Shown here one piece after another: positions 8,024 through 16,579 of a DNA stretch of 46,793 bases. The DNA lies in assembly GCA_964519355.1 (NCBI GenBank), contig CAZFJW010000001.1, positions 1 through 46,793 on the forward strand, written 5' to 3'. The position numbers were made by a program, and so were the translations under genes. Under the pieces are notes generated by a model. The model was not told the DNA's origin. It searched no databases and worked only from the letters and a program-made list of their open reading frames with translations. Each line of letters starts with the position of its first letter. Positions within the stretch are counted from its first letter, which is position 1. Origin of the DNA: CAZBEA01 sp964519355. Lineage in GTDB: Bacteria; Patescibacteriota; Microgenomatia; Levybacterales; GWA1-39-11.

Positions 8024-8893
8024 ATGTGGGCTATTTATGCAATATATTTTACGATAATAAAGGCTGTTAACTTTTACATCTTCAAAAGACTAACTCGCGA
8101 TTTTAACCCCCTCACGCAGCTGGTTAATACCTTTCTTTTTTCAATACCTTTTGCCCTCATAATTCTGCTTGTCTTTTTCCAAATTCCAACAGTTACACCA
8201 ATATTCTATTTTTTCGTGGCCTGCTCTGCAGTACTTGACCTTGTAGCATTTTTCCTAACCTTCAAAGCTTTTAAAATGGAAGACATATCACTTCTTGCCC
8301 CGTTATCTGCATTCATCCCGGTATTTTCACTTATTTTTGCTGCTCTTTTTCTTCATGAATATCCAGGTGTTTTAAAAATTATGGGAATTCTCCTGGTAGT
8401 TGTGGGCACTTATGTTCTCAACCTTTCTGACACAAAACGAGGAATTTTTAAACCGCTTACCCGACTTTTTTCTTCCCGTGCACTTATTTTTTTCCTGATA
8501 GCCAATTTTATTTGGTCTATCACTCCGCTCTTTCAAAAAAAAGCAATTCTTCAGACAACTCCGGTTACACCTCTGTATGTATCATTTGTCGGATTTTGCA
8601 TTATTACCGTTCTTTCTTTTGTGATCGCATTTTTAAAAAGGGAGAAAATATTTATAAATACCAGAAAAAATTGGAAAATTCTCTCAATTCATGGATTCAT
8701 TGGAACGACAAGCCAAATGGCTGCCTTTACTGCTTTTGCTCTTGCTCCTCTTGCATATTCACTTTCTCTATTTAATATCTCAACACTTGTAACAATTGGG
8801 ATAGGCGCGGTATTCTTGAAAGAACACAAAACCCGTGACAGATTTTTTGGAGCACTTATTATGATCGCGGGGTCAATTCTGATTATTTTTTAA
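8024..8893 (+). CDS. EamA/DMT-family transporter
   Basis: This 289-residue protein has ten hydrophobic helices arranged as two EamA repeats of five. The first repeat ends with FAALFLHEYPGVLKIMGILL and the second with AVFLKEHKTRDRFFGALIMI, the typical LxE(x)n-G-hydrophobic signature. It should be a drug/metabolite-type exporter or permease; the substrate cannot be told from sequence. It diverges from the TfoX-N operon, and its 3' end overlaps that of the FabD-like gene by four bases. Confidence 0.88.
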   Translation: MWAIYAIYFTIIKAVNFYIFKRLTRDFNPLTQLVNTFLFSIPFALIILLVFFQIPTVTPIFYFFVACSAVLDLVAFFLTFKAFKMEDISLLAPLSAFIPVFSLIFAALFLHEYPGVLKIMGILLVVVGTYVLNLSDTKRGIFKPLTRLFSSRALIFFLIANFIWSITPLFQKKAILQTTPVTPLYVSFVGFCIITVLSFVIAFLKREKIFINTRKNWKILSIHGFIGTTSQMAAFTAFALAPLAYSLSLFNISTLVTIGIGAVFLKEHKTRDRFFGALIMIAGSILIIF

Positions 8894-10053
8894 GACTTTT
8901 TGCTTGGTCTCCTCTTTTGTGCCGCAATTGCTATTGCAGCACCAGTTCCAACAGTCAGACCTGCTGCTGCCAGAAATTTCTTACTTCTGTAAATTGGTTT
9001 TTTACCCCCCGCACTATCAACAAACATATCTTGCGCAATTGCACGATCTCCCCCAATAAAATACATTATTCCACGACAATGTTCTGCAACGAGCGCATCC
9101 ATGTCTCTACCCAAAACTGGCATAATCGTTAAATCTCCAAATTCCTGCTCAATTTCATCAGCCGTTCTAAGAAAAGCTCTCCTTGTGTTTGCTACAACCA
9201 AACTCTTTGGATCCTCAAAATCAGTACTTCTAATCAAATCCCTAATTGGCTGGTCGGCAGGTTTCATATAACGCTCAATATGAAATGGTCCGCTTGACGC
9301 TTTGGACCTGATGGTTCGAATTCCATACTGCTCATATTCATCTGCTACTCCTTTTTGGAATGACTCAATTTCTGCGTTGGATCCTCCAAGAATTACCTGA
9401 TCAGGCGCTACATCAAGTGCTAACTCGACATTAAATTCCTTACGATTTTCTCGCAAATGAGTGATAAGATCTACTTGCTCAGGTGAAGCCTCTTCTCCTC
9501 TTTTTTTTCTAACTCCGACAACAACAAGTCCCCCGCCAACTGCGTCTGATGCTTCCTGCATGATAAGTCCGCGCTCTTTATAAAATCTAATCATTTTTTC
9601 AAATGATTTGAATTCATATGGATTCCCAAAGCTGCCTGCTTCATATGCAGCAATTCCAAAAGCCGCGCTTTGTCCAATATTCACAGCAGAAAATCTTCTA
9701 AAACGCAGCGGATTGTCCTCAACCAGCATCGCTTTGCATGCAACACTGTAAGTAGGAATTAAAACCTGAGCGTTTTCTGTACGGTTTAGAAGGTCCTCAG
9801 GACCTTCGAAACTTATCTCTGCAACTTTAATCCCAGATGCGCGCTCTGCACTGGTATATATTTCTCTCACGATAGAACTTTGCTCCCAAAGATCTTTTCC
9901 CATTCCAACTTTTTGAAGACCATGTCCAGTGTACACTTCAATTCTGCCTGTAATTGGCCTATCTTCTTCAACTTGATAACGCACGCGCTCCCATGGCTGG
10001 GGCTGGTGTTGATGAAAAATATTTCGCTCGACCCAATTTCTTCGTTCACTCAT
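8890..10053 (-). CDS. Divergent FabD-like acyltransferase with C-terminal membrane segment
   Basis: This 387-residue protein follows the malonyl-CoA:ACP transacylase fold. YTGHGLQKVGMGKDL (41-55) matches the FabD GQGxQxxGMG start, and ERGLIMQEA (160-168) matches the RGxLMQEA arginine segment. DQVILGGSNAEIESF (218-232) and SSGPFHIERYMKPA (253-266, catalytic His258) match the C-terminal part. The nucleophile motif GHSxGE is altered to GQSAAF, keeping Ser129 but losing the His. A hydrophobic segment and basic tail close the protein (about 362-387). No other fatty-acid synthesis gene is seen. TTGCTA-17-TAGAAT seven bases before the ATG at 10053 fixes the start. It may be active on an unusual acyl donor or non-catalytic. 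Confidence 0.8.
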   Translation of the reverse strand: MSERRNWVERNIFHQHQPQPWERVRYQVEEDRPITGRIEVYTGHGLQKVGMGKDLWEQSSIVREIYTSAERASGIKVAEISFEGPEDLLNRTENAQVLIPTYSVACKAMLVEDNPLRFRRFSAVNIGQSAAFGIAAYEAGSFGNPYEFKSFEKMIRFYKERGLIMQEASDAVGGGLVVVGVRKKRGEEASPEQVDLITHLRENRKEFNVELALDVAPDQVILGGSNAEIESFQKGVADEYEQYGIRTIRSKASSGPFHIERYMKPADQPIRDLIRSTDFEDPKSLVVANTRRAFLRTADEIEQEFGDLTIMPVLGRDMDALVAEHCRGIMYFIGGDRAIAQDMFVDSAGGKKPIYRSKKFLAAAGLTVGTGAAIAIAAQKRRPSKKS

Positions 10054-10060
10054 AGACAGA

Positions 10061-10089
10061 ATTCTACGAAAAAAATTCGTACATAGCAA
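10061..10089 (-). promoter_or_regulatory. Promoter of the FabD-like gene (TTGCTA-17-TAGAAT)
   Basis: On the minus strand the -35 box lies at 10084-10089 and the -10 box at 10061-10066, seven bases before the ATG. It faces away from the Crp/Fnr promoter in the same 114-base spacer. Confidence 0.6.
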
Positions 10090-10129
10090 CTATCTGTCTC
10101 CAATTTTTGTAACCTAGAACACACAAATC

Positions 10130-10158
10130 TTGTAATCCAAATTACCAAGGTGTAGAAT
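10130..10158 (+). promoter_or_regulatory. Promoter of the Crp/Fnr gene (TTGTAA-17-TAGAAT)
   Basis: TTGTAA at 10130-10135 and TAGAAT at 10153-10158 with a 17-base spacer; the ATG follows nine bases later. Confidence 0.6.
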
Positions 10159-10167
10159 GGAAAAATT

Positions 10168-10857
10168 ATGACAACAGCTCTCTCAAAAAGATTAGAAAAG
10201 ATCTGGCAGGAGCCTGATTTTCTCTCCTTTTTTGAACAATACTCTTCACGCCCAGTTCTAAAAATTAAAAAAGGGTCACTCATTTTTTATGAAGGCGACA
10301 AACCAGGTAAAGTTTTTTTTGTAAAAAGCGGCTATGTCAAACTCTTCCACTCTTCAGAATCAGGCAAGGATGCAATCATTTACCTTTATGGACCAGGAAC
10401 AGTCCTTGGTCTTAGAGCACTTACTTCCGAAGATGAACTTTTGAGACATTCTGCCGAAACCCTCACTGACACACAAGTTATTACCCTCTCTCGTGAAGAA
10501 TACATCAAGGCCCTTGGAGAGCACCCTGAATATATAGTTGACCTTCTGCATTTATTCATTGAGAGACTTAATTACACCGAACGCAAACTCTCAGGTTTTA
10601 TCCTTACAGATGTCACAGCACGAGTTGCTAATTTTCTTCTCAATGTTGGAAAAAGATTTGGAGAAAAGACTCCGCAAGGAATTGTTATTCCAATTCCTCT
10701 CACCCATCAGCGAATTGCAGAATTTGTTGGATCTTTTAGAGAAACCGTTACTGGATCTGTTCAAAAACTCGAAAAGGCAAAATGTATTTCATATACAGGA
10801 AAAACACTCACAATAACAAATCTTAAAACGCTAGAAGGATTTATCCACGAACGATAG
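10168..10857 (+). CDS. Crp/Fnr-family transcription regulator
   Basis: This 229-residue protein has an N-terminal cyclic-nucleotide-binding-type beta barrel (about 25-140: IKKGSLIFYEGDKPGKVFFVKSG). It is followed by the dimer helix and a C-terminal winged helix (LTHQRIAEFVGSFRETVTGSVQKLEK). There is no Fnr cysteine cluster, so oxygen sensing by an Fe-S centre is unlikely. The effector is unknown. Its divergent neighbour, the FabD-like gene, is a natural candidate target because their promoters share one short spacer. Confidence 0.92.
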   Translation: MTTALSKRLEKIWQEPDFLSFFEQYSSRPVLKIKKGSLIFYEGDKPGKVFFVKSGYVKLFHSSESGKDAIIYLYGPGTVLGLRALTSEDELLRHSAETLTDTQVITLSREEYIKALGEHPEYIVDLLHLFIERLNYTERKLSGFILTDVTARVANFLLNVGKRFGEKTPQGIVIPIPLTHQRIAEFVGSFRETVTGSVQKLEKAKCISYTGKTLTITNLKTLEGFIHER

Positions 10858-10955
10858 TTCTCAACCACGCTCACCAAAAAGTAATCCACGCTACACATGC
10901 ATTGTGATCAATACTACTGAACCAAAAAACTCTATACTCTACACTCTAACTAAAC

Positions 10956-11231
10956 ATGAAACAAACCACCCTCACACCGAGCCCAATCTTTGAATGGCCA
11001 TCTATTTCTCTCCATGACTTTACTGATGTCGAGATTGAATTCAGGCCAGCAAAGATTTTCTATAACGCATTCTTTTCGCTTTTTGTGGTTCCCGGAAAAA
11101 TTATTGATTCGTTCAAAAGTGTATTTCTTTCAGATCAAACAATCGATCCCCATCATGTCGAAATTGGAGAGAAAATTGAAAAAGAACTAATTACACTTTT
11201 TGACAAGGCCTATTCACTTGAGGAAGATTAA
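10956..11231 (+). CDS. Hypothetical protein, 91 aa
   Basis: This small protein has a Pro/Ser-rich start (TLTPSPIFEWPSIS), a central hydrophobic patch (IFYNAFFSLFVVPGKIIDSF) too weak to call a clear membrane helix, and a helical acidic tail. I do not recognise it. Its stop codon overlaps that of the convergent AlkD gene. It may be co-regulated with the Crp/Fnr gene 100 bases upstream, though that spacer contains possible -10 boxes of its own. Confidence 0.5.
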   Translation: MKQTTLTPSPIFEWPSISLHDFTDVEIEFRPAKIFYNAFFSLFVVPGKIIDSFKSVFLSDQTIDPHHVEIGEKIEKELITLFDKAYSLEED

Positions 11232-11938
11232 ATTGTACCAGTCAGATAATTTTGTCTCTTTTTTTCCTCAAACCGTTCAATCGCGTACCTGAGCATTGTA
11301 CGAGGCATTTTTTTGTAATGTTTTTTTAAAAAAACCTCTTCCTCTTCTTCAGAAATTCTTTTTCCAACCTCCCGCAGCATCCATCCAACAGCCTTATGTA
11401 TTAAGTCATGCTGGTCTGATATCAAAATCTCTGCAATGCGGAACGTGTCACGAAAATCTTTTTCATACACAATAAAATAGAGTGTTGAAAGTATTGAAAT
11501 TCTACGTTCCCAAAGACTTTCTGATTTGGCAAGTTTTTGCAATATGTCCCGGTCTTTTTTCCCTGACAAATATCTTCCAACAATTTGCGGTGCTGATAAA
11601 TCTACAAGATCCCAGTTATTAATGTTCTCTGTATTAGACAAATAAAGTCTATATATTTGCTCCTGCAAATCGATGTTATGCTTAAATTTTTCAACCAAAA
11701 TCAAAAGTGCAACAAGTCTTTCTTCATGAAATTGAGATTGAAGTAATTTTACTATTTCATCAAGCGGAAGCCCCTCATATCTTCGAGCAACGCTCCGAGA
11801 AACGGGAACTGTTAAACCCAAAAACATATCACCCTCTGCATATTCGCCTTTACCTGTTTTGAAAAAGTGAGATAAAAATTTTGCTTTTGAGGAATTCTTA
11901 AGACTTCGAAGTTCGCCTGACACTTCCTGGGCAATCAT
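11228..11938 (-). CDS. DNA alkylation repair protein AlkD-like
   Basis: This 236-residue protein matches the HEAT-like-repeat DNA glycosylases of the AlkC/AlkD group, which remove alkylated purines such as 7-methylguanine and 3-methyladenine. Recognisable are LTVPVSRSVARRYEGLP near the start, the NNWDLVDLSAPQIVG segment containing the catalytic-region Trp-Asp, and HKAVGWMLREVGKR. It lies five bases downstream of... the reading direction places it after the anchored FKBP gene (stop 11944), so the two are likely one transcript. Confidence 0.9.
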   Translation of the reverse strand: MIAQEVSGELRSLKNSSKAKFLSHFFKTGKGEYAEGDMFLGLTVPVSRSVARRYEGLPLDEIVKLLQSQFHEERLVALLILVEKFKHNIDLQEQIYRLYLSNTENINNWDLVDLSAPQIVGRYLSGKKDRDILQKLAKSESLWERRISILSTLYFIVYEKDFRDTFRIAEILISDQHDLIHKAVGWMLREVGKRISEEEEEVFLKKHYKKMPRTMLRYAIERFEEKKRQNYLTGTI

Positions 11939-11943
11939 TTTTT

Positions 11944-12426
11944 CTATGGCTGAGGTTTTATTTCAAGTAATTCAACTTCAAAGATGAGGCCTGCGTGTGG
12001 AGGAATAAGTCGTCCGGCTCCTGTTTCACCATAACCAAGTTTTGATGGGATTGTAAGTTTTCTTTTTCCTCCCACTTTCATTCCGATCATTCCCTCATCC
12101 CAACCCTGTATCACTGCACCTACTCCAATTTTTGTAACAAATGGAACATTTCTGTCATATGATGAATCAAATTTAGTGCCATCAAGAAGTGTTCCCTTAT
12201 AATTTACAGTCACAATATCTTCCTTTTTCACAGCAGACCCAGTCCCTACTTTAATATCCTCAATAAGAAGCTTTTCGGCATCTTTGACTGGAGCTTGCGT
12301 TGGAGCTGTTGTTATGTCCGGCGTGCCCTGGCTCTCTGACGACTTTTTCGGCTCAGATTTGATAACAACAATAGCTATTACCACAAATACCAGAAGTAAT
12401 GAAATGATTCCAATAATTTTTCCCAT
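11944..12426 (-). CDS. Membrane-anchored FKBP-type peptidyl-prolyl isomerase
   Basis: This 160-residue protein has an N-terminal membrane anchor (MGKIIGIISLLLVFVVIAIV), a Thr/Ala/Pro linker and a full FKBP domain with VTVNYKGTLLDGTKFDSS, VIQGWDEGMIGMKVGGKRKL and IPPHAGLIFEVELLEI. It probably assists folding of proteins on the outer face of the membrane, unlike the cytosolic FKBP at 4911. An upstream in-frame ATG at 12489 is rejected because TTGACA-17-TAGAGT seven bases before the ATG at 12426 defines a leaderless start. The AlkD gene follows directly. Confidence 0.92.
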   Translation of the reverse strand: MGKIIGIISLLLVFVVIAIVVIKSEPKKSSESQGTPDITTAPTQAPVKDAEKLLIEDIKVGTGSAVKKEDIVTVNYKGTLLDGTKFDSSYDRNVPFVTKIGVGAVIQGWDEGMIGMKVGGKRKLTIPSKLGYGETGAGRLIPPHAGLIFEVELLEIKPQP

Positions 12427-12433
12427 GCAGGAT

Positions 12434-12462
12434 ACTCTAACCCAAATAGATTCGACTGTCAA
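12434..12462 (-). promoter_or_regulatory. Promoter TTGACA-17-TAGAGT of the anchored FKBP gene
   Basis: Perfect TTGACA (12457-12462, minus strand) and TAGAGT (12434-12439) with a 17-base spacer, seven bases before the ATG. It is back to back with the promoter of the M23 gene. Confidence 0.75.
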
Positions 12463-12470
12463 GCCTTTGG

Positions 12471-12476
12471 TATAAT
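12471..12476 (+). promoter_or_regulatory. Extended -10 box (TGG-TATAAT) of the M23 peptidase gene
   Basis: A perfect TATAAT with a TGN extension ends seven bases before the GTG at 12484. The spacing supports GTG as the start codon of a leaderless message. Confidence 0.7.
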
Positions 12477-12483
12477 AACTATT

Positions 12484-13233
12484 GTGCAAAAGCTATTCAT
12501 ATTCCTTCCTCTTCTTTTTATATTCTTTCTTTCAGCAAAAAACACATCAGCAGCGGGTTTTTTCTACCCAATAACGCATGCTCAAGAGCGAATTACACTC
12601 AAACCTTATGGGATCCTTGTTGATACAGCGTTTTATAAGAATAAAGAAGATCTCTTTAAATCAGCCCGCCCGCAAGGCTATCATGCGGGTACAGATTTTG
12701 AAATTTTGGAAGGCGAACAAGATAAACCCATACCTGTGTATGCTGTAGGTAATGGGAAAATCTTATACGCAGGAGAAGTTAACGGATATGGAGGTGTCAT
12801 TCTGCTTTCTCTTAAGGATAACTCCCAGACAGCGCTCTACGGACATATAAAAACAACTGGAATTAATATAAAAAAAGGAGACACTATTTCTGCTGGAGCA
12901 GTGCTGACATATCTTGGTAATGCTTTTTCAGATGAAACTGATGGAGAGCGCAAACATCTCCATTTTGGAATATACAACGGAACAGATATATATTTTACAG
13001 GTCATGAAAAAACGAAAGAAAACTTATTGAAAAAATGGGTAGATCCGATTCAATTCCTGCGCGAAAACAACGCACAAGAGCCAGGCAGCATGACAAATGA
13101 AACATTTAAGATGAAAGACACCTCTGTTATCGCAGAGCCCGTAACGCAAACCAAATCCAAACAAATCATGCCAGAAGAAGAACTTGGCCCGTTGAAAAAA
13201 ATCATTCGCTGGATACAAAATCTTTTTGTATGA
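12484..13233 (+). CDS. M23-family (LytM-like) secreted peptidase
   Basis: This 249-residue protein starts with GTG and has a signal peptide (KLFIFLPLLFIFFLSAKN) followed by an M23 zinc peptidase domain. Metal ligands are visible: H67 and D71 in YHAGTD, and the HxH pair H158/H160 in KHLHFG; H121 in LYGHIK fits the catalytic site. It should cut peptide cross-links in peptidoglycan outside the membrane. A low-complexity tail follows. The next gene overlaps by ATGA, so both are made together. Confidence 0.92.
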   Translation: MQKLFIFLPLLFIFFLSAKNTSAAGFFYPITHAQERITLKPYGILVDTAFYKNKEDLFKSARPQGYHAGTDFEILEGEQDKPIPVYAVGNGKILYAGEVNGYGGVILLSLKDNSQTALYGHIKTTGINIKKGDTISAGAVLTYLGNAFSDETDGERKHLHFGIYNGTDIYFTGHEKTKENLLKKWVDPIQFLRENNAQEPGSMTNETFKMKDTSVIAEPVTQTKSKQIMPEEELGPLKKIIRWIQNLFV

Positions 13234-13820
13234 AAAAAATTCCTAAAGTCCTTAATAAAATCTCATCAATCCTTGGATTATTTTCTGTAGGACTTGGCCT
13301 TCTTCTTTTTGTAACCAAACAAATGAGTCCTAAGAATCCGGAAAATATGCCTCCAGAAAATCTAGCGCAAAAAACAACAACTGCATCGAATGGCAAACAG
13401 CTTGCAACTCCCACCCCTAAAGTTATTGATTATAAGGCGCATTTTGCAATTTTTACGAATGGAACGTTCCGAATTTTTACCTCTTCTATGTATCACAATT
13501 TAGATGAAAACATTTATATTTCATCCAAAAATCCAAATACTGTTCAGGTTAAAAAAGAAAACCTAACATGGCAATATTTTTTCAATACTCTCCCAATAAA
13601 ACTTAACACGCAATGTCTTACAACCGGGACTGGTCAGGAATTCTGTACAAAGGATAAAAATGTTTTACGATTCTTCTTGAACGGAAATGAAGATCCAGAG
13701 GCACTTTCTAAAATTATCCAAGAAGACAGCACGCTGCTTGTCACATTTGGCAATTTAACTGAAAATCAAATAAAAACCCAACTTGAAAAACTACAAGAAA
13801 TACAAATGAAGCAAAACTAA
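13230..13820 (+). CDS. Anchored hypothetical protein coupled to the M23 peptidase
   Basis: This 196-residue protein has one N-terminal membrane segment (ISSILGLFSVGLGLLLFV), a Thr/Pro linker and an outside domain of about 130 residues. That domain includes DYKAHFAIFTNGTFRIF, MYHNLDENIYIS and a possible disulfide pair (QCLTTGTGQEFC). I do not recognise the domain. The ATGA overlap with the M23 gene suggests a partner or regulator of the cell-wall peptidase. Confidence 0.65.
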   Translation: MKKIPKVLNKISSILGLFSVGLGLLLFVTKQMSPKNPENMPPENLAQKTTTASNGKQLATPTPKVIDYKAHFAIFTNGTFRIFTSSMYHNLDENIYISSKNPNTVQVKKENLTWQYFFNTLPIKLNTQCLTTGTGQEFCTKDKNVLRFFLNGNEDPEALSKIIQEDSTLLVTFGNLTENQIKTQLEKLQEIQMKQN

Positions 13821-13823
13821 AAT

Positions 13824-14576
13824 TTAGTGGCTTCCTTCAAGAAGCAGTACTGCAATATACATCACAACTATTCCTAAAATAAGCAATACGCTTTCAAAAA
13901 CAGCAAAGCCTTTTTTATTCTCCTCATGAATATCAGGGATAATATCGGAAGTTGCTATATATATAAAAAATCCAGCGGTTATTGCAACAAGAAATGGAAT
14001 GTATTGCTCTAAAATTCCACCCAAAGAGAATGCTAAAATTGCACCTAAAAATGCAGTAAATGCACTGAAGACATTGAACAGCAATATTTTTGAACGTTTG
14101 ACTCCAGCCTTGAGCATAAGGCCAAAATCACCAATTTCTTGCGGAATTTCATGTGCAGCAACAGCAAAAGTTGTAAGCATTCCAAGATGCGGGTCAGTCA
14201 TAAAAGTAATGGCAATTATGACCCCATCGATGAAATTATGCATTGAGTCTCCAAAGATAATAAGCGGAACGACTGGCTTGGTTACCTTTTCATCAGTGTC
14301 ATGGTGATGCCGATGGGTCCAATGCAAAAACCGCTCAGCAAAGAAAAAAATAATAATCCCCAGAAGCGCAAAAAGAAGAACATTATGCATATCGCCGCCC
14401 TCCAAGGCTTCGGGCAAGAGGTCGAAAAACGCAGTACCTAAGAGCACGCCCCCGGCAAGCGCTGCCAAACCATGTATCATTCTATGTGAAACTTTATTAT
14501 TTAGAAGAAGAACGATTCCCCCAACAAGAGAAATAATACTCCCAATCGCTGTATACAATAAAATTTGAAATAACAT
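13824..14576 (-). CDS. ZIP-family divalent metal transporter
   Basis: This 250-residue membrane protein has about eight hydrophobic helices and a His-rich loop (HWTHRHHHDTDE). The two ZIP metal-site motifs are present: HNFIDG in helix IV and HEIPQE in helix V. It should import zinc or a related divalent ion. The ATG at 14576 is used; an in-frame TTG two codons upstream (14582) lies closer to a possible TATGAT box and cannot be excluded. Confidence 0.9.
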   Translation of the reverse strand: MLFQILLYTAIGSIISLVGGIVLLLNNKVSHRMIHGLAALAGGVLLGTAFFDLLPEALEGGDMHNVLLFALLGIIIFFFAERFLHWTHRHHHDTDEKVTKPVVPLIIFGDSMHNFIDGVIIAITFMTDPHLGMLTTFAVAAHEIPQEIGDFGLMLKAGVKRSKILLFNVFSAFTAFLGAILAFSLGGILEQYIPFLVAITAGFFIYIATSDIIPDIHEENKKGFAVFESVLLILGIVVMYIAVLLLEGSH

Positions 14577-14683
14577 TTTCAAATCGTATCATATATGCAA
14601 CTCACTTGCAACACGCAATATGTCTCTTCCATTACTCTTTGCAAAATTTATAGTTTTTCTGGTAAGATAATCTTTATTCTAAA

Positions 14684-15778
14684 ATGATTGATCAAAATAA
14701 AGAGAATGAAAAACTTATTGTAATCGCAGAAAAACTTATCTCTCTACGAAAAAAAGTAGGCCTCAATTCTTTTCTTGTGCCAGTTAATTTTGAGGAAGAA
14801 CGAGAGAAATTCTTTGACTCTCCGAATTATCAACCCCAGTTCAGGTATAACACTAAAGAAATACCTGAAAATATAGAGGATGAAATTGCCCAGCTTAAAA
14901 TTGACGTTGTTCATCTTCAAGTTCACCCCCAACTCAATTTACATCTCCAAAATTATATTGTAGATCTTGAGATGCTCCTTGGCACATTAAGATCCATTGG
15001 AACAGAAGCATTTACCGACTACGCATGTGATCTTTTCTCAGAGGAACTCGAGGACGCAACTCGAGAACATTTTCTTGATTCTGAATTTAGATTTGAAAAC
15101 GAAGAAAAAGGTGAACTTCACAACGCACAGCAAATAAAGGAAGCATTTGACAAAGAACTTGAGTTTTATAATTTAAAAAACTATTCAGTTCAGATCATTG
15201 CAAATGGTCCAATAATCGTTGCGGGGCCCACTAGAATTATTTTAGGAGAGGATATCAAAAGATACTCCAACAATGTACGAAGACTTATCATCCATGAAGT
15301 TGAATCCCATGCCATACAGGAATACAACATAGAAAACGCCCTTTCCCCCTTTCTTTCTCTTATCCCGTATGCCAAAATGCGGCTTTGGAGTGAAGGACTT
15401 GCAGTATTTAATGAAGTTCACACCAACACAATAACCCGCTCATCATATCTCAATTATACAAAGCGTTTTGAGGCTGTAAAAATGATGAATAATTCGTTCC
15501 GAGAAATATTTGACTATCTTAATGAATCACTCCACGAAAAAGAAGCATACAAGATTGCATTTAGAGTTAAAAGGGGTCTTTCAGATACGAGTCGTCCCGG
15601 AGGCTTTCCAAAAGATATCGCGTACGCTATCGGCTACTTAAAAGTAAAAAGATACGTCGAAAAAGGAAATTCAAGGTCATTTTTATACAGAATTCCAGAA
15701 CCTGAATTTGGCTCACTTCTCAAATCCCTGAATCTTCTTCCTGAAGATCAAATTGTACTCCCTAAGTTTATCGATTAA
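14684..15778 (+). CDS. DUF1704 / MATCAP-like zinc metallopeptidase
   Basis: This 364-residue protein resembles the DUF1704 group, whose eukaryotic members (MATCAPs) remove C-terminal tyrosine from tubulin. It has HEVESH (H204, E205, H209) followed by N215, then SEGLA with E237 as the likely third metal ligand. RGLSDTSRPGGFPKDIAYAIGY matches the downstream family segment. Bacterial substrates are unknown. The gene stands 27 bases before the FemAB/GNAT-like gene and two before the CofE-like ligase, so a role in trimming amino-acid tails added by those enzymes is an attractive inference. Confidence 0.75.
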   Translation: MIDQNKENEKLIVIAEKLISLRKKVGLNSFLVPVNFEEEREKFFDSPNYQPQFRYNTKEIPENIEDEIAQLKIDVVHLQVHPQLNLHLQNYIVDLEMLLGTLRSIGTEAFTDYACDLFSEELEDATREHFLDSEFRFENEEKGELHNAQQIKEAFDKELEFYNLKNYSVQIIANGPIIVAGPTRIILGEDIKRYSNNVRRLIIHEVESHAIQEYNIENALSPFLSLIPYAKMRLWSEGLAVFNEVHTNTITRSSYLNYTKRFEAVKMMNNSFREIFDYLNESLHEKEAYKIAFRVKRGLSDTSRPGGFPKDIAYAIGYLKVKRYVEKGNSRSFLYRIPEPEFGSLLKSLNLLPEDQIVLPKFID

Positions 15779-15787
15779 TCTATTTGG

Positions 15788-15793
15788 TATAAT
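15788..15793 (+). promoter_or_regulatory. Extended -10 box (TGG-TATAAT) before the transferase gene
   Basis: A perfect TATAAT with a TGN extension lies 12 bases before the ATG at 15806, so the transferase-ligase pair can be transcribed independently of the DUF1704 gene. Confidence 0.5.
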
Positions 15794-15805
15794 ACGATTT
15801 AGATA

Positions 15806-16579
15806 ATGCAATTTTTGATCCCAAATAGTGTTAGATGGATCACCTCGACTTTGCTGCCAAAAAATGAGGCGTTTTACCCTTCTCTTTCAAGAAGAATTGA
15901 GCATTCAGACCAACATTTCATAGACAACTTTTATATACAACGCTCTGAAATTGATGAAAAGGATTTTCTTGAAAAAATTTTTCCACTCTATGAAAAAGAA
16001 ATAGTAATTCGAGAAAACTATATTTTCGAACCAGCTGAATTAAAAAATAAATATCTTGAGAGAATTCGAGATGGAAGAAAATATTTTCTGTACGGATTTT
16101 ATCAAAAAGAAACAGAAAGTCTTGTTGGTGGGTTTTTATACAGCATCCCGCATGAAATAATCTCAGTCGCAATGAGATTTTTTGACAGATCTATTAATAA
16201 GAATACAAAAACTCAAGCAACTTTGGATTATTGGGGAGAATGGAAATTTTATGATTTTGTAAAAAATGAAGGGCATAACGCCTATTCTTTAGGGATTGAT
16301 CATTATCCAAATATAGATCGTGCTGGCCTACCGTTGTATAAATTAAAAGTTGGATCACTGCCATGCGTGAATATTAAGTCAGAATCAATTACAATACATC
16401 CTGACCCAAAAAAAATCACAGACCATATGATTTTTTTTACCGATGAGGATAAAAGCGGACATTACAGAAAGTTGAATTGTCTATATAAGAACTACATCCA
16501 AGGAGGAGTTCTTGATGAGCTTGAAAAGGTTACAAAGTGGGCTGGATTGGAATTTTACAAAGAAGAAATAAAATTATGA
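15806..16579 (+). CDS. Putative FemAB/GNAT-like acyl- or aminoacyl-transferase
   Basis: This 257-residue protein shows a weak GNAT-like layout: YFLYGFYQKETESLVGGFLYSI as a beta-hairpin core, then LDYWGEWKFYDFVKNEGHNAYSLG as the helix. PNIDRAGLPLYKLKVGSLP recalls the GLYKFKxxFGG ending of FemAB-type transferases. No motif is decisive. Its stop overlaps the ATG of the CofE-like ligase (ATGA), so the two are made together. The family match is an inference from pattern only. Confidence 0.5.
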   Translation: MQFLIPNSVRWITSTLLPKNEAFYPSLSRRIEHSDQHFIDNFYIQRSEIDEKDFLEKIFPLYEKEIVIRENYIFEPAELKNKYLERIRDGRKYFLYGFYQKETESLVGGFLYSIPHEIISVAMRFFDRSINKNTKTQATLDYWGEWKFYDFVKNEGHNAYSLGIDHYPNIDRAGLPLYKLKVGSLPCVNIKSESITIHPDPKKITDHMIFFTDEDKSGHYRKLNCLYKNYIQGGVLDELEKVTKWAGLEFYKEEIKL

